Part shown: positions 48,801 through 59,977 of the stretch, piece after piece
Layout of the letters: the number at the start of each line of letters is the position of its first letter
Numbering within the stretch: the first letter of the stretch is position 1
NCBI RefSeq assembly: GCF_025397995.1
Contig: NZ_CP104550.1
Location: forward strand, 958,001-1,022,000
Length of the DNA stretch: 64,000 nt
Direction: 5' to 3'
Source: Methanothermobacter wolfeii
GTDB taxonomy: Archaea > Methanobacteriota > Methanobacteria > Methanobacteriales > Methanothermobacteraceae
Position numbers and translations under genes: made by a program
The notes under the pieces: generated by a model
Databases searched by the model: none
What the model saw: only the letters and a program-made list of their open reading frames with translations
What the model was told of the DNA's origin: nothing

Positions 48801-49466
48801 ATGGAAAGGATCATCGAGATAAGGAGCCTCAGGAAGAGCTTTGACGGTGGGAGGATAAAAGCCCTTAACGGTGTTGACCTCGACGTTGACCATGGTGAGT
48901 TCGTCTCAATCATGGGTCCCTCAGGGTCAGGGAAATCAACACTCCTTAACATGATAGGCGCACTTGACGTGCCCGACTCAGGGACGGTGAAGGTTGCTGG
49001 AAGGGACCTTAAGGATGAAAGGGATCTAAGCCGTTTAAGGGCTGAGGAGATAGGATTTGTTTTCCAGCTCCACAACCTCATACCCAACCTGACGGCCCTT
49101 GAGAACGTTGAGATACCCATGTTTGCAGTTAAATGGGATGATATGGAGGGGAGGGCCATGGAACTCCTTGACTATGTTGGTCTTGCAGATAAGGCTGACA
49201 GGAAACCAACAGAGCTCTCGGGTGGTGAGAGGCAGAGGGTTGCCATTGCAAGGGCCCTTGCAAACGATCCATCAATAATCCTTGCAGATGAACCAACAGG
49301 CTCCCTTGACTCAAGGACAGGCAAGCGTATACTGGAGGGTCTAAGGGAGCTTCAGGAGGATGAGGGCGTGACCCTCATTGTGGTTACCCATGACCCTGAT
49401 GTTGCCTCAATGGCCTCAAGGATAGTCAGGATACTGGATGGGGTTATAATCAGCGATGATGCCTAG
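48801..49466 (+). CDS. ABC transporter ATPase (MacB/LolD-like)
   Basis: 221 residues. Walker A '[13 protein letters not shown]', signature '[15 protein letters not shown]', Walker B '[14 protein letters not shown]', H-loop 'VVTHDPD'. The '[20 protein letters not shown]' segment is typical of LolD/MacB ATPases. It follows the permease by eight bases with GGTGAT upstream of the ATG. Confidence 0.95.
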   Translation: MERIIEIRSLRKSFDGGRIKALNGVDLDVDHGEFVSIMGPSGSGKSTLLNMIGALDVPDSGTVKVAGRDLKDERDLSRLRAEEIGFVFQLHNLIPNLTALENVEIPMFAVKWDDMEGRAMELLDYVGLADKADRKPTELSGGERQRVAIARALANDPSIILADEPTGSLDSRTGKRILEGLRELQEDEGVTLIVVTHDPDVASMASRIVRILDGVIISDDA

Positions 49467-49662
49467 TGCATGCTCCCTCATCATTGGGATTAAAGTCAAA
49501 GATAAGACCTACTGCATACTCCCCTACCATCTTTAAATTTTTTTGAATAAACCATGTCTGATAAACATTTTTCTGGAATATTCACTTTTTTGGTGGGTGT
49601 TCCCATGGAACGGCTGGATTTTCCAAAAACTTGATTAATAACCTCCAATATAATTATGCTAC

Positions 49663-50238
49663 ATGACTGAAAAACTGAAGGTTGCCTGGTGCATTACCGG
49701 GGCTGGGGAGAAACTGACAGAAACATACGCCATAATGAAGGACATAAAGAACCTCTACGGTGACAGGGTTGAGATAAACGTTTTCATCTCAAAGGCAGGG
49801 GATCAGGTTGTAAAGTACTATGGCCTCTACAGGGACCTTGAAACCAGCTTTGACAGGAAATGGGTTGAGATAAACGCAAACTCCCCCTTCCTTGCAGGGC
49901 AGGTGCAGCTGGGTAAGTACGACTTCGTGCTTGTGGCTCCATGCACATCCAACAGCACTGCCAAGATATCCCTGAGGATCGCGGATACCCTCATAACAAA
50001 CGCCGTGATAATGGCCCAGAAGGCCTCCGTGCCCGTTTATATAATGCCATCAGACTACAGTGAGGGGGTTGTTGTAACAACACTGCCCAACGGTAAAAAG
50101 CTTGAGCTGAAGATAACAAGGGAGGATGTGGAACACGTTAAGAGGATCTCAAGGATGGACGACACCGAGGTTTTCAGTGACCCCCACCATATCTACAAGA
50201 TCTTTGAGAAATGGACCTACCCCAAAGAAGAAAAATAG
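49663..50238 (+). CDS. Archaeoflavoprotein AfpA family
   Basis: 191-residue flavoprotein of the HFCD/Dfp fold. N-terminal 'LKVAWCITGAGEKLTETYAI' and the FMN loop 'APCTSNSTAKISLRIADTLI' identify archaeoflavoprotein/DmrX-type proteins. Relatives pass electrons from ferredoxin or act as dihydromethanopterin reductases. The electron partner here is unknown. It converges with the gene at 50244. Confidence 0.82.
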   Translation: MTEKLKVAWCITGAGEKLTETYAIMKDIKNLYGDRVEINVFISKAGDQVVKYYGLYRDLETSFDRKWVEINANSPFLAGQVQLGKYDFVLVAPCTSNSTAKISLRIADTLITNAVIMAQKASVPVYIMPSDYSEGVVVTTLPNGKKLELKITREDVEHVKRISRMDDTEVFSDPHHIYKIFEKWTYPKEEK

Positions 50239-50243
50239 GATGT

Positions 50244-50561
50244 TCACTGTATCTCCTGGATGGTGACACCATAGGTGTATACCGTCATCCCTTCCTCCTT
50301 TTTCTGGCTGAAGGGTGCTGTGCCCTTGAAGTAAGCCTTTATCTCACCTGTGTCTGCAATGTTCATTGTGAGTGGCTCAATGTCTGTCATTGACTCGAAG
50401 AATGCCATGGCCCTCTCAATGTCCTCCTTATCAGGGCTTTCGAAGGTTATTGAGTAGGTTCCTTTCTGTTTCTCCTTCATCCTCACCCTGTTCTGGTTTA
50501 TCTCAAAGGTCTGCTCTCCCCTGTTCCCGGTCTCCCTAACAAATACAACATTCTCTGACAT
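50244..50561 (-). CDS. Conserved hypothetical protein (105 aa)
   Basis: Soluble alpha/beta protein with alternating strands and helices ('GTYSITFESPDKEDIERAMA', 'MTVYTYGVTIQEIQ'). No recognised family. It starts at ATG 50561, terminates five bases from the convergent flavoprotein gene and has good codon use, so it is probably real. Confidence 0.65.
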   Translation of the reverse strand: MSENVVFVRETGNRGEQTFEINQNRVRMKEKQKGTYSITFESPDKEDIERAMAFFESMTDIEPLTMNIADTGEIKAYFKGTAPFSQKKEEGMTVYTYGVTIQEIQ

Positions 50562-50699
50562 TTTAACAACCCCGGATAATAATATTGGAGTTTCTGTTTA
50601 ATATATCTTTAGACTTCATGAGCCGGCACATCTTTCCATGATTTACCGGAAACCGTGACCCGGCACGGACCTCAAAGGACACCGGCACATCCCACTGGA

Positions 50700-51182
50700 C
50701 TAGAACTTGTAGCCTATAACCCTCAGGAACTCCTTTCTCTCCGCCTTGTCCTCCTCGCCCTCGATTCCTCCGGGGCTCTGGCCGTCCACAACACCTATAA
50801 TACCCCTCCCCTGTTCGGTCTCTGCTATTATAACTTCAACGGGGTTTGCTGTTGCACAGTATATGTTCACGACCTCCGGGACGTCCTTTATGCGCTGCAG
50901 TACATTTATTGGGAAGGCGTTCCTGAGGAACACTATGAATGAGTGTCCCGCTGCGATTTCAAGCATGGTCTCTGATGCCAGTTCCTCAAGTTCCTCATCG
51001 TTCCCCTCATGCCTGACAAGGCAGTCCCCTGAGGCCTCTGCAAAGGCTATTCCGAATCTTGCCTGGGGCACCGTGTTCACGATTGCCTCGTATATGTCCT
51101 CCACCGTCTTGATGAAGTGGCTCTGTCCAAGTATTATGTTAACATCCTCTCTGGGTTCTATACCTATCTTCTTTATCTCCAA
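50700..51182 (-). CDS. Adenosine-specific kinase family (DUF355)
   Basis: 160 residues matching the archaeal adenosine-specific kinase family: '[20 protein letters not shown]', '[20 protein letters not shown]', '[20 protein letters not shown]' and '[17 protein letters not shown]'. A crystal structure of a crenarchaeal member suggested adenosine binding; the physiological role is not settled. ATG at 51182. Confidence 0.85.
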   Translation of the reverse strand: MEIKKIGIEPREDVNIILGQSHFIKTVEDIYEAIVNTVPQARFGIAFAEASGDCLVRHEGNDEELEELASETMLEIAAGHSFIVFLRNAFPINVLQRIKDVPEVVNIYCATANPVEVIIAETEQGRGIIGVVDGQSPGGIEGEEDKAERKEFLRVIGYKF

Positions 51183-51262
51183 GTCAACCCCTCCTGTGAA
51201 GAATTATTTATTATCAGAGGCTTAAATTATTAATGCATCAGATCTTCAAAGGAATGGTAAAC

Positions 51263-51409
51263 ATGGAGCAAGAGTGTGAGAGATGTGATTTCTGCGGCAA
51301 ACCCGCCATTGGAAGGTGCATGGTATGCGGTATGTGTTACTGCCTGGAGCATATGGGAGGGGATGGCTTCTGTCTGGATGATTTCTTTGGAACCGGACTT
51401 TTTGATTGA
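51263..51409 (+). CDS. Tiny Cys-rich zinc-finger-like protein (48 aa)
   Basis: 48 codons from ATG 51263 with AAAGGA nine bases upstream (ATG 51254 in frame is an alternative). Cysteines at 5, 8, 11, 19, 22, 25, 27 and 37 plus His 30 form spaced pairs ('CERCDFCGKPAIGRC', 'CGMCYCLEHM'), a pattern close to HIT- or B-box-type zinc fingers that bind two zinc ions. No partner is indicated by context. Short enough to be missed by standard gene calling. Confidence 0.7.
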   Translation: MEQECERCDFCGKPAIGRCMVCGMCYCLEHMGGDGFCLDDFFGTGLFD

Positions 51410-51610
51410 AGGCTCAGGTGAAGCTTAAGATATCATGAAAAGATCAGAGAACCCATAGATCCAGTTTAAACAAGCTTAACCTATTTAACAGAAGATGGAT
51501 GGCCGGTAAAGTTCTGGGATGATGATAGATTATTTAGAAGGGGCGACTCACACATATAAATTACTGGAATTCAATTAACTATTACGGAACACTCCATGGG
51601 ACGTGGGGAA

Positions 51611-51620
51611 ATATATTTAA
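51611..51620 (+). promoter_or_regulatory. Promoter of the XRE-cupin / synthetase / vorCBA operon
   Basis: GGGGAAATATATTTAAAG contains a good BRE/TATA (ATATATTTAA). Expected start of transcription is about 51645, leaving a leader of about 40 bases with AGGTGT before the ATG at 51685. Confidence 0.6.
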
Positions 51621-51684
51621 AGAAAAAGACATTTATCATTAATAATCATTATTATTTTTTTCCTGACACTGATGAGGTGTAACC

Positions 51685-52233
51685 ATGAAAGAGAAAAGTA
51701 AGGAAATCGGTTCCCGCATAAAGGAGCTCAGAGAACTCTCCGAGATCAGCCCTGAGGAAATGGCTGATTACCTCAAAATCGACGTTGAAAGCTACATGAA
51801 ATATGAGAGCGGTGAGGAGGACATACCCGCAAGCATACTCTTTGAGATAGCCCACAAACTTGGCGTTGACATGGGCCTTCTCCTCACAGGCGAGGAGACA
51901 AGGATGCACATCTTCACGGTTACAAGGAAGGGTAAAGGAGTGGAGGTTGAAAGGAGAAAACAGTACCGCTATGAAAACCTTGCAGAGAAATTCATACACA
52001 AAAAGGCAGAACCCTTCATAGTCACCGTTGAACCAAGGGATGGGAAGCCAAAAACAAACAGCCACCCCGGCCAGGAATTCAACTACGTGCTTGAGGGCCG
52101 TATAAGGTTCTACATACACGACAATGAGATAATACTCAACGAGGGAGACTCAATATTCTTTGACTCATCATATGAGCATGCAATGGAGGCCCTTGACGGT
52201 AAAAGGGCCAGATTCCTTGCAATAATCATGTAG
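51685..52233 (+). CDS. XRE-family regulator with C-terminal cupin domain, second copy
   Basis: 182 residues with HTH (10-65, '[20 protein letters not shown]') and a C-terminal cupin ('[20 protein letters not shown]', '[18 protein letters not shown]'). It is only moderately similar to the regulator at 17970. It precedes an acyl-CoA synthetase gene by ten bases, in the same way, so the pair probably senses or controls organic-acid activation. AGGTGT lies upstream of the ATG. Confidence 0.92.
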   Translation: MKEKSKEIGSRIKELRELSEISPEEMADYLKIDVESYMKYESGEEDIPASILFEIAHKLGVDMGLLLTGEETRMHIFTVTRKGKGVEVERRKQYRYENLAEKFIHKKAEPFIVTVEPRDGKPKTNSHPGQEFNYVLEGRIRFYIHDNEIILNEGDSIFFDSSYEHAMEALDGKRARFLAIIM

Positions 52234-52243
52234 AGGTGTATCA

Positions 52244-53929
52244 ATGACTTCACTAATCAATGAATTCGTGAACCGCGTGGAATTCGACTCATATGAGGAC
52301 TTCCATGAGAACTTCAGGATAAAGGTGCCTGAGAACTTCAACTTCGCCTATGATGTTGTGGACCGCTACGCTGAGATGGAACCTGAAAAGACCGCCATAG
52401 TCTGGTGCAACGACAGCGGCGATGAAAAAAGGATAACCTTCAGGGAACTCAGGGAGAAATCAGAGCGGACCGCGAACTTTTTCATAAGGGAGGGTATCAA
52501 GAAGGGAGACACCGTAATGCTAACCCTCAAGGCAAGGTACGACTTCTGGTACTGCCTCCTTGGACTCCACAGGATAGGCGCCATTGCCATACCCGCAACA
52601 CACATGCTCAAGGAAAAGGACATAATCTACAGGATACATGAAGCCGATATAAAGATGGTTGTCTGCATAGCAGAGAATGGAGTCCCGGAGGTCTTCGATA
52701 CAGCCATCAACGAACTTGGAGCCGACGTTAAAAGGGTCATCGTTGGTGAAACAGACAGGGATGGCTGGCTCAACCTGAGGTCTGAACTTGAAGTTGTCCC
52801 CTCCGAATTCAGGAAACCCGAGGGGGATGAGTATCCCGGCGGCAGCGACACCCTCCTTGTATACTTCTCATCAGGGACTACAGGGATGCCCAAGATGATA
52901 GAACACGACCACACATACCCCCTGGGGCATATAATAACAGCAAAGTACTGGCAGAACGTCCGCGAGGACGGCCTCCACTACACCGTTGCAGATACCGGAT
53001 GGGCCAAGGCCATGTGGGGTCAGATCTACGGCCAGTGGATAGCCGGAAGCGCCGTGTTCGTCTATGACTATGACCGCTTCGACCCCGAGAAGATGCTTGA
53101 AAAGCTGGAAAAATATGATATCACAACATTCTGCGCCCCCCCGACCATCTACAGGTTCCTGATAAAGGAGGACCTCTCAAGGTACGACCTCTCAGGGATA
53201 GAGTACGCTGTAACAGCAGGCGAACCCCTCAACCCCGAGGTCTTTAACAGGTTCAGGGAACACACGGGCCTGAAGCTCATGGAGGGCTTCGGTCAGACAG
53301 AATGCGTTGTCTGCATCGCAAACTTCCCATGGATGGAACCTAAACCAGGGTCAATGGGAAAACCATCCCCGGGTTACAGGATAGAACTGGTTGACAGGGA
53401 CTGCAGCCCGGTTGACGTGGGTGAGGAAGGAGAGATAGTTATAGACACCTCCAGTGGGAAACCCATAGGCCTCTTCAACGGGTACTACAGGAACCCCGAG
53501 AAGACATCGGAGGTCTGGCATGACGGCTACTACCATACAGGTGACACAGCCTGGATGGATGAGGACGGGTACATGTGGTTTGTTGGCAGGACCGACGATA
53601 TAATCAAAAGCTCAGGTTACCGTATAGGGCCCTTCGAGGTTGAAAGCGCCATAATATCACACCCCTCTGTCCTTGAATGTGCGGTTACAGGTTACCCCGA
53701 CCCCATAAGGGGACAGGTCGTCAAGGCAACAATCGTCCTTGCAAAGGGCTATGAACCCTCAGAGGAACTCAAAAAAGAGATACAGGACCATGTGAAGAGG
53801 GTGACGGCCCCCTACAAGTACCCCAGGATAGTTGAATTTGTGGATGAACTCCCCAAGACCATAAGCGGTAAGATAAGGCGGGTTGAGATAAGGGAGCATG
53901 ACCTTGAAGGAGACGGTGGAAACCAATGA
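52244..53929 (+). CDS. Acyl-CoA / acetyl-CoA synthetase (AMP-forming)
   Basis: 561 residues, ANL superfamily. '[20 protein letters not shown]', '[12 protein letters not shown]', hinge '[20 protein letters not shown]' and the catalytic Lys in '[15 protein letters not shown]'. It resembles the medium-chain/branched acyl-CoA synthetase group. Overlap by four bases with vorC indicates joint function: the synthetase makes an acyl-CoA such as isobutyryl-CoA from the acid, and VOR can carboxylate it to the 2-oxoacid for valine-type biosynthesis. The exact acid is inferred. Confidence 0.9.
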   Translation: MTSLINEFVNRVEFDSYEDFHENFRIKVPENFNFAYDVVDRYAEMEPEKTAIVWCNDSGDEKRITFRELREKSERTANFFIREGIKKGDTVMLTLKARYDFWYCLLGLHRIGAIAIPATHMLKEKDIIYRIHEADIKMVVCIAENGVPEVFDTAINELGADVKRVIVGETDRDGWLNLRSELEVVPSEFRKPEGDEYPGGSDTLLVYFSSGTTGMPKMIEHDHTYPLGHIITAKYWQNVREDGLHYTVADTGWAKAMWGQIYGQWIAGSAVFVYDYDRFDPEKMLEKLEKYDITTFCAPPTIYRFLIKEDLSRYDLSGIEYAVTAGEPLNPEVFNRFREHTGLKLMEGFGQTECVVCIANFPWMEPKPGSMGKPSPGYRIELVDRDCSPVDVGEEGEIVIDTSSGKPIGLFNGYYRNPEKTSEVWHDGYYHTGDTAWMDEDGYMWFVGRTDDIIKSSGYRIGPFEVESAIISHPSVLECAVTGYPDPIRGQVVKATIVLAKGYEPSEELKKEIQDHVKRVTAPYKYPRIVEFVDELPKTISGKIRRVEIREHDLEGDGGNQ

Positions 53930-54165
53930 AGAAGGCTTACCCTCTTATAAACAAACTCGAATGCAAGGCCTGCGAGCGCTGCATAATCGCATGCCCACGG
54001 AACGTCCTTTACATGAGCAGTAAGATCAATGAACGCGGCTACCACTACGTTGAATACAGGGGCGATGGCTGCAACGGGTGCGGGAACTGCTACTACACCT
54101 GCCCCGAGATCAATGCAATCGAGGTCCATATAGAGAGGTGTGATGATAGCAACACAGATTGCTAA
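53926..54165 (+). CDS. vorC: 2-oxoisovalerate:ferredoxin oxidoreductase, ferredoxin-like subunit
   Basis: 79 residues with two [4Fe-4S] cluster motifs: '[18 protein letters not shown]' and '[19 protein letters not shown]'. It is the electron-transfer (delta-type) subunit of VOR. ATG overlaps the synthetase stop. Its last 12 residues ('[10 protein letters not shown]') come from a locally duplicated sequence that also carries the vorB ribosome site (see repeat 54128-54233). Confidence 0.92.
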   Translation: MKKAYPLINKLECKACERCIIACPRNVLYMSSKINERGYHYVEYRGDGCNGCGNCYYTCPEINAIEVHIERCDDSNTDC

Positions 54166-54233
54166 TGGCAGCACAGTAGCATATAGAGAGGTGTGATAAT
54201 GGCAACACAGATGGTTAAGGGCAACACCGCAGT
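54128..54233. repeat. Decayed tandem duplication of the vorC-vorB junction, period 53 bp
   Basis: ATATAGAGAGGTGTGAT occurs at 54128 and 54181, and similarity continues about 30 bases further. The first copy encodes a relic of the vorB N terminus (ATG 54143, [13 protein letters not shown], stopping at 54196) in the vorB-relative frame. Confidence 0.85.
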
Positions 54234-55254
54234 CATCATAGGTGCCATGTACGCAGGCTGCGACTGCTACTTCGGATACCCCATAACACCCGCAAGCGAG
54301 ATACTCCATGAAGCCTCAAGGTACTTCCCCATGGTCGGGCGTAAATTCGTCCAGGCAGAATCAGAGGAGGCCGCCATAAACATGGTCTACGGTGCCGCAG
54401 CAGCAGGCCACAGGGTCATGACAGCATCCTCCGGTCCCGGTATAAGCCTCAAACAGGAGGGAATATCATTCCTTGCAGGCGCGGAGCTTCCTGCAGTGAT
54501 AGTTGATGTGATGCGTGCAGGTCCAGGTCTCGGTAACATCGGCCCTGAACAGGGAGACTACAACCAGCTGGTGAAGGGCGGGGGACACGGGAACTACAGG
54601 AACATAGTCCTGGCCCCAAACAGTGTACAGGAGATGTGTGACCTGACAATGGAAGCCTTTGAACTTGCAGACCGATACAGGAACCCGGCCGTGGTCCTGG
54701 CAGACGCTGTCCTGGGCCAGATGGCCGAACCCCTCCGTTTCCCGGAGAGGGCGGTTGAACATGAACCAGACACATCCTGGGCTGTCTGCGGTAACAGGGA
54801 GACCATGAAGAACCTGGTCACATCAATATTCCTTGACTTCGATGAACTCGAAGAGTTCAACTTCCGTCTGCAGAGGAAGTACAGTGAGATAGAGGAAAAG
54901 GAGGTCAGGTACGAGGAATACCTCCTGGATGATGCAGAGATAGTCCTTGTATCCTACGGTATAAGCAGCAGGGTCTCCCAGACCGCAGTTGACACTGCAA
55001 GGTCAGAGGGTATAAGGGCCGGGCTCCTGAGGCCCATCACGCTCTTCCCCTTCCCATCAGAAAGGATAGCTGAACTTGCAGAGAGAAACTGCAGCTTCAT
55101 ATCCGTTGAGATGAGCAGCGGTCAGATGAGGGAAGACATTAAAATGGCCTCCGGCTGCAGGGACGTTGAACTCGTGAACAGGATGGGCGGTAACATGATT
55201 GAACTGAAGGACGTTCTTGAGAAGATCAGAAAAGTTGCGGGGGATAGAAGATGA
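54199..55254 (+). CDS. vorB: 2-oxoisovalerate:ferredoxin oxidoreductase, alpha-type subunit
   Basis: 351 residues. Binds the 2-oxoacid and helps hold thiamine pyrophosphate. Segments: '[20 protein letters not shown]', '[20 protein letters not shown]', '[20 protein letters not shown]', '[20 protein letters not shown]'. The ATG at 54199 follows GAGGTGTGATA; a GTG at 54193 is unlikely. Overlaps vorA by four bases. Confidence 0.93.
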   Translation: MATQMVKGNTAVIIGAMYAGCDCYFGYPITPASEILHEASRYFPMVGRKFVQAESEEAAINMVYGAAAAGHRVMTASSGPGISLKQEGISFLAGAELPAVIVDVMRAGPGLGNIGPEQGDYNQLVKGGGHGNYRNIVLAPNSVQEMCDLTMEAFELADRYRNPAVVLADAVLGQMAEPLRFPERAVEHEPDTSWAVCGNRETMKNLVTSIFLDFDELEEFNFRLQRKYSEIEEKEVRYEEYLLDDAEIVLVSYGISSRVSQTAVDTARSEGIRAGLLRPITLFPFPSERIAELAERNCSFISVEMSSGQMREDIKMASGCRDVELVNRMGGNMIELKDVLEKIRKVAGDRR

Positions 55255-56693
55255 AGGACAGGGTCATCAGGAAACCGGACTCACTCCATGAAGTCTTTGA
55301 AAGGAAGGGTGGAAACGCCCCGACAGCAACCCACTACTGCGCAGGCTGCGGCCACGGCATACTTCACAAGCTCATAGGAGAGGCGATTGATGAACTGGGG
55401 ATACAGGAACGCAGCATAATGATAAGCCCCGTAGGGTGCGCGGTCTTCGCCTACTACTACTTTGACTGTGGAAACGTCCAGGTAGCCCATGGACGCGCAC
55501 CCGCCGTCGGGACAGGAATATCACGCGCAGAGGATGATGCTGTCGTCATACTCTACCAGGGCGACGGGGACCTTGCATCCATAGGACTCAATGAAACCAT
55601 ACAGGCCGCTAACCGCGGCGAGAAACTGGCCGTCTTCTTTGTCAACAACACGGTCTACGGGATGACCGGGGGCCAGATGGCACCCACAACCCTGGTCGGT
55701 GAGGTCACGGTAACATGCCCCGGTGGCCGGGACCCCCGTTATGCAGGTTACCCCCTCCACATGTGCGAACTCCTCGACAACCTCCAGGCACCGGTATTCA
55801 TTGAAAGGGTGTCCCTTGCAGACATAAAGAGCATAAGGAAGGCTAAAAGGGCTGTTAAGCGCGCCCTCGAAATCCAGAGGGATGGTAAGGGCTACGCATT
55901 CGTTGAAGTGCTCGCGCCCTGCCCGACAAACCTGAGACAGGACGCCGAGGGGGCTGAAAGGTTCATAAAAGAGGAAATGGAAAAGGAATTCCCTGTTAAA
56001 AACTTCAGAGACCGTTCAAGGGAAACAGAACCCCTCCATAGGGCGGAGAGTGACTTCTCAAAGGAGAGGCTTGATGAGATATTCCAGATCCATGAGGACT
56101 CGGTGCCCGACCCCGTGGACGACCCTGAATTCCCTGAGGTCCGGGTTAAGATCGCCGGCTTCGGGGGTCAGGGAGTCCTCAGCATGGGCCTCACCCTTGC
56201 ACAGGCAGCCTGCAGCCAGGGAAGACACGTATCATGGTACCCTGCCTATGGACCCGAACAGAGGGGAGGTACCTCAAGCTGCGGTGTCGTGATATCAGGT
56301 GAAAGGATAGGTTCACCTGCAGTCGACAGACCCGACGTCCTCATCGCCTTCAACCAGCCCTCCCTCGAGGAGTTCAGAGGGGAAGTCCGTGAGGGGGGAG
56401 TGATAATCTATGACTCCACAACGGTGGAATTCACCGGCCCTGAGAACGTCAGGGCCATAGGGGTGCCTGCCCTGATGATAGCGAAGGATGGTGGGACCGT
56501 AAGGGCCGCCAACACCGTCATGCTCGGGGTGCTGATGGCCATGGACCTCACAGGACTGGATGAAGACTCATTCAGGGACGCCATAAGATTCACATTCTCA
56601 GGAAAGGACAGAATCATAGATATGAACCTCAAAATCCTCGAAGCAGGAGCAGAATGGGCCAGGGAAAACATTGAAAGTGGGGGTGCTGATTGA
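55251..56693 (+). CDS. vorA: 2-oxoisovalerate:ferredoxin oxidoreductase, fused beta-gamma subunit
   Basis: 480 residues, two parts. N-terminal beta part (1-250) binds TPP: '[20 protein letters not shown]', '[20 protein letters not shown]', '[20 protein letters not shown]'. C-terminal gamma part (about 300-480): '[20 protein letters not shown]', '[20 protein letters not shown]'. In many archaea these are separate genes; the fusion is characteristic of the Methanothermobacter-type VOR. Catalyses reversible oxidative decarboxylation of branched 2-oxoacids with ferredoxin. Confidence 0.93.
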   Translation: MKDRVIRKPDSLHEVFERKGGNAPTATHYCAGCGHGILHKLIGEAIDELGIQERSIMISPVGCAVFAYYYFDCGNVQVAHGRAPAVGTGISRAEDDAVVILYQGDGDLASIGLNETIQAANRGEKLAVFFVNNTVYGMTGGQMAPTTLVGEVTVTCPGGRDPRYAGYPLHMCELLDNLQAPVFIERVSLADIKSIRKAKRAVKRALEIQRDGKGYAFVEVLAPCPTNLRQDAEGAERFIKEEMEKEFPVKNFRDRSRETEPLHRAESDFSKERLDEIFQIHEDSVPDPVDDPEFPEVRVKIAGFGGQGVLSMGLTLAQAACSQGRHVSWYPAYGPEQRGGTSSCGVVISGERIGSPAVDRPDVLIAFNQPSLEEFRGEVREGGVIIYDSTTVEFTGPENVRAIGVPALMIAKDGGTVRAANTVMLGVLMAMDLTGLDEDSFRDAIRFTFSGKDRIIDMNLKILEAGAEWARENIESGGAD

Positions 56694-58000
56694 TGGGCTA
56701 CCATGGAGAAGCGAAAAGATTCCTTGAATCGGCCTCAGTGGAGGTCGGAGACACCGTAAGGATAAAGAAACCAGATGTCACCTACGAGGGCATGGTACTG
56801 GACCGTGCAGATGATGCCGACGACAGGCACATAGTCCTGAAACTCAGGAGCGGATACAACATCGGAGTCGAGATCAGCGACGCCAGCATAGAACTCCTCG
56901 AAAGGGGTTCCGCGCCGAAGATCGAGCTCCCGCCCCTTGAGGTGACCGAAAACCCGGAACTCCCTGACATATCAATCATATCAACGGGTGGTACCGTTGC
57001 ATCCATAATAGACTACCGTACCGGTGCCGTGCACCCCGCCTTCACCGCCGATGACCTCCTGAGGGCAAACCCCGAACTCCTGGACACCGCCAACATAAGG
57101 GGCAGGGCCGTCTTCAACATCCTCAGTGAAAACATGAAACCAGAGTACTGGGTTGAAACAGCAAGGGCCGTCTTCAGGGAGATCAGGGATGGTGCAGATG
57201 GAGTTGTGGTCGCCCATGGAACAGACACCATGCACTACACCTCAGCAGCCCTCAGCTTCATCCTCAAAACCCCGGTCCCGGTGGTCTTCACAGGGGCCCA
57301 GAGGAGCTCTGACAGGCCATCATCGGACGCCTCCCTCAACATACAGTGCTCTGTGAGGGCCGCTGCGTCAGATATTGCCGAAGTAACCCTCTGCATGCAT
57401 GCAACCATGGATGACAGGACCTGCCACCTCCACAGGGGGGTCAGGGCAAGGAAGATGCACACATCAAGGAGGGACACCTTCAGGAGCATAAACTCACTCC
57501 CCCTTGCAGAGGTATCACCCCATGAGATCAGGGTAATCGATGGAAACTACCGTGAAAGGAGCTCGGAGGAACCCGAAATCATGGACAGGATTGAAGAAAG
57601 GGTGGCATTCATAAAGAGCTACCCCGGCATACAGCCCGAGATAATTGAATGGTACCTTGAAGACGGCTACAGGGGGATCGTAGTGGAGGGCACCGGCCTC
57701 GGCCACTGCCCCGACAGCCTGATACCCGTCCTTGAGGAGGCCCAGAGTAGGGGAGTCCCCGTTGCAATGACCTCCCAGTGCCTCAACGGGCGGGTTAACA
57801 TGAACGTCTACAGTACAGGCCGCAGGCTTCTTGGTGCCGGTGTTATACCCTGCGGTGACATGCTCCCGGAGGTGGCCTACGTGAAGATGTGCTGGGTCCT
57901 CGGACAGACAGACGACCAGTATGAGGTAAGGGAAATGATGATGAAGAACATGGCAGGGGAACTCCAGGATAGATCCTCCATAGCCTACTTCAGGGGGTGA
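56693..58000 (+). CDS. gatD: Glu-tRNA(Gln) amidotransferase subunit D
   Basis: 435 residues. L-asparaginase-like subunit that releases ammonia from Asn/Gln for GatE. An N-terminal SH3-like segment (1-90) precedes the asparaginase domain: '[20 protein letters not shown]' and '[20 protein letters not shown]', with catalytic Thr residues, Asp and Lys. ATG at 56693 overlaps the vorA stop. The archaeal GatDE route makes Gln-tRNA from Glu-tRNA(Gln). Confidence 0.97.
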   Translation: MGYHGEAKRFLESASVEVGDTVRIKKPDVTYEGMVLDRADDADDRHIVLKLRSGYNIGVEISDASIELLERGSAPKIELPPLEVTENPELPDISIISTGGTVASIIDYRTGAVHPAFTADDLLRANPELLDTANIRGRAVFNILSENMKPEYWVETARAVFREIRDGADGVVVAHGTDTMHYTSAALSFILKTPVPVVFTGAQRSSDRPSSDASLNIQCSVRAAASDIAEVTLCMHATMDDRTCHLHRGVRARKMHTSRRDTFRSINSLPLAEVSPHEIRVIDGNYRERSSEEPEIMDRIEERVAFIKSYPGIQPEIIEWYLEDGYRGIVVEGTGLGHCPDSLIPVLEEAQSRGVPVAMTSQCLNGRVNMNVYSTGRRLLGAGVIPCGDMLPEVAYVKMCWVLGQTDDQYEVREMMMKNMAGELQDRSSIAYFRG

Positions 58001-58004
58001 TCAT

Positions 58005-59855
58005 GTGGACTGGGAGAAAATCGGACTCAAGATGGGCCTTGAAATCCACCAGCAGCTTGACAGTAAATCCAAACTCTTCTGCCCCTGCCCCACAGAACTC
58101 ATGGACACCGAACCGGACCATATAATAGAGAGGAACCTGAGGCCAACCCAGAGTGAACTTGGAAAATTTGACAGGGCAGCCTTCGAGGAGGCCATGAGGA
58201 AGCTCCACTTCCACTATGAAAACTACAATGATGGCACATGTCTCGTTGAGGCTGATGAGGAACCACCTCACCCCCTCAACAGGGAGGCCCTTGAAATCGC
58301 AGTCACCGTGGCCCTCCTCCTTAAAATGAGGGTTGTTGATGAGTTCCACACCATGAGGAAGCAGGTGATCGATGGGAGCAACACCGGGGGCTTCCAGAGG
58401 ACAGGTCTTGTTGCAACAGACGGCCACCTCGAGACCCCTAGGGGACGTGTGAAGATAGAGAACCTCTGCCTCGAGGAGGACGCTGCAAGGAGGATCATGG
58501 AAACAGAGGACGGCGTGGTCTTCAGACTGGACCGCCTGGGGATACCCCTGGTTGAGATAACAACCGACCCCTCAATAAGGGACCCCAACCAGCTAAGGGA
58601 CGTCGCCTACCAGATAGGACAGATCCTCAGAAGCACCAGGGTCAAGAGGGGCCTGGGGACCATAAGGCAGGACCTCAACATATCCATAAGGGACGGTGCA
58701 AGGGTGGAGGTGAAGGGTGTCCAGGACCTTGACCTCATACCTGAAATCGTTGAAAGGGAGGTTCAGAGGCAGCTGAAACTCGTCGAGATAAGCAGAAAAC
58801 TCCAGGAAAGGAGTGCCGAGGTCCTGGATGAAATCCATGATGTTTCAGGAGTATTCAGGGACACCGAATCAAGGATAATATCCTCAGCAGAGTCTGTCCT
58901 TGCTGTTAAACTCAGGGGCTTTGATGGTATCATAGGAACCGAACTGCAGCCTGGAAGACGCCTCGGAACCGAGATGGCGGACTATGCCAAAAAGAGGGGT
59001 GTTAGCGGCATATTCCACACCGATGAACTCCCTGCCTACGGGATAGGCGAGGATGAAGTTAAGGAGCTCCGGAGAGAACTGAAAGCCTCCGATGATGACG
59101 CAGTGGTCCTGGTTGCCCATGACCGTGACAAGGCCGAGGAGGCCCTCAGGGAGGTTATAAGGCGTGCTGAGATTGCCATTAAGGGAGTCCCTGAGGAGAC
59201 AAGGAAGGCCCTCTCCGATGGGAACACCCAGTACCTCAGGCCGCTTCCCACATCAAGCAGGATGTACCTTGAAACAGACATACCCCTATTCAGGATAGAA
59301 CCGGAATTCGTTGAAAGGGTGAGGGATAACCTTCCCGAGCTGCCATCAGAGAAGAAGGAGCGTATAATGAGGGAATACGGGTTAAGTGATGACCTCGCAT
59401 CCCAGCTCGTCAGACGAAACCTTGTGGAGGACTTCGAGTCCCTCTGCCGGTTCAGGGTTGACAGGACCGTCATCGCATCCCTGCTCGCCTACACCCTCAG
59501 GGAGCTCAGGAGGGAAGGGCATGACGTTGACTCCGTGGACCTGGAGGACGCCCTTAAACTCCTGGAGGACGGTAAGGTATCAAAGGACGCCCTCAGGGAC
59601 ATAATAGCCTCAATGGCAGATGAAGGAACCGCTGCAGAGGAGGCTGCAGGGAGGCTGAACCTGCTACTCCTCAGTCAGGAGGAGGTTGAGTCAGTTATAG
59701 ATGAGATCATCGAGGCCAACCATGATATGATCTCCGAGAGGGGTATGGGTGCCATGGGGCCACTCATGGGGCAGGCCATGGGCCGGCTCCGTGGAAGGGC
59801 CGACGGGCAGATGGTTAACAGGATACTCCGGGAGAAGATCCAGGAGAGGCTCTGA
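58005..59855 (+). CDS. gatE: Glu-tRNA(Gln) amidotransferase subunit E
   Basis: 616 residues. GatB-like kinase/amidation domain ('[20 protein letters not shown]', '[20 protein letters not shown]', '[20 protein letters not shown]'), an AspRS-like insertion (about 270-400), and a C-terminal YqeY-type tRNA-binding tail. GTG at 58005 follows the gatD stop by four bases with GGTGATC upstream. Confidence 0.97.
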   Translation: MDWEKIGLKMGLEIHQQLDSKSKLFCPCPTELMDTEPDHIIERNLRPTQSELGKFDRAAFEEAMRKLHFHYENYNDGTCLVEADEEPPHPLNREALEIAVTVALLLKMRVVDEFHTMRKQVIDGSNTGGFQRTGLVATDGHLETPRGRVKIENLCLEEDAARRIMETEDGVVFRLDRLGIPLVEITTDPSIRDPNQLRDVAYQIGQILRSTRVKRGLGTIRQDLNISIRDGARVEVKGVQDLDLIPEIVEREVQRQLKLVEISRKLQERSAEVLDEIHDVSGVFRDTESRIISSAESVLAVKLRGFDGIIGTELQPGRRLGTEMADYAKKRGVSGIFHTDELPAYGIGEDEVKELRRELKASDDDAVVLVAHDRDKAEEALREVIRRAEIAIKGVPEETRKALSDGNTQYLRPLPTSSRMYLETDIPLFRIEPEFVERVRDNLPELPSEKKERIMREYGLSDDLASQLVRRNLVEDFESLCRFRVDRTVIASLLAYTLRELRREGHDVDSVDLEDALKLLEDGKVSKDALRDIIASMADEGTAAEEAAGRLNLLLLSQEEVESVIDEIIEANHDMISERGMGAMGPLMGQAMGRLRGRADGQMVNRILREKIQERL

Positions 59856-59884
59856 ACCATCCCCCCAATTTATTTTATACCCTA

Positions 59885-59965
59885 AAAGAGAGATACTGAT
59901 ATGGGTAAATTAACGGAAAGGATACTGGCAGACATACAGAAAACATGAAAGAGAGATACTGATAT
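59885..59965 (+). repeat. 18-bp direct repeat, period 63 bp, upstream of the thioredoxin-reductase-like gene
   Basis: AAAGAGAGATACTGATAT occurs at 59885-59902 and 59948-59965. Between them a 15-codon open frame (ATG 59900, MGKLTERILADIQKT, stop 59945-59947) is present. The second copy leads to AAGGTGAAT before the ATG at 59978. Confidence 0.8.
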
Positions 59966-59977
59966 AAGGTGAATCCC

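Noticed and set aside
49467-49560. Possible further 46-bp tandem duplication (TGCATGCTCCC / TGCATACTCCC)
   Set aside because: Too few matching bases to separate from chance.
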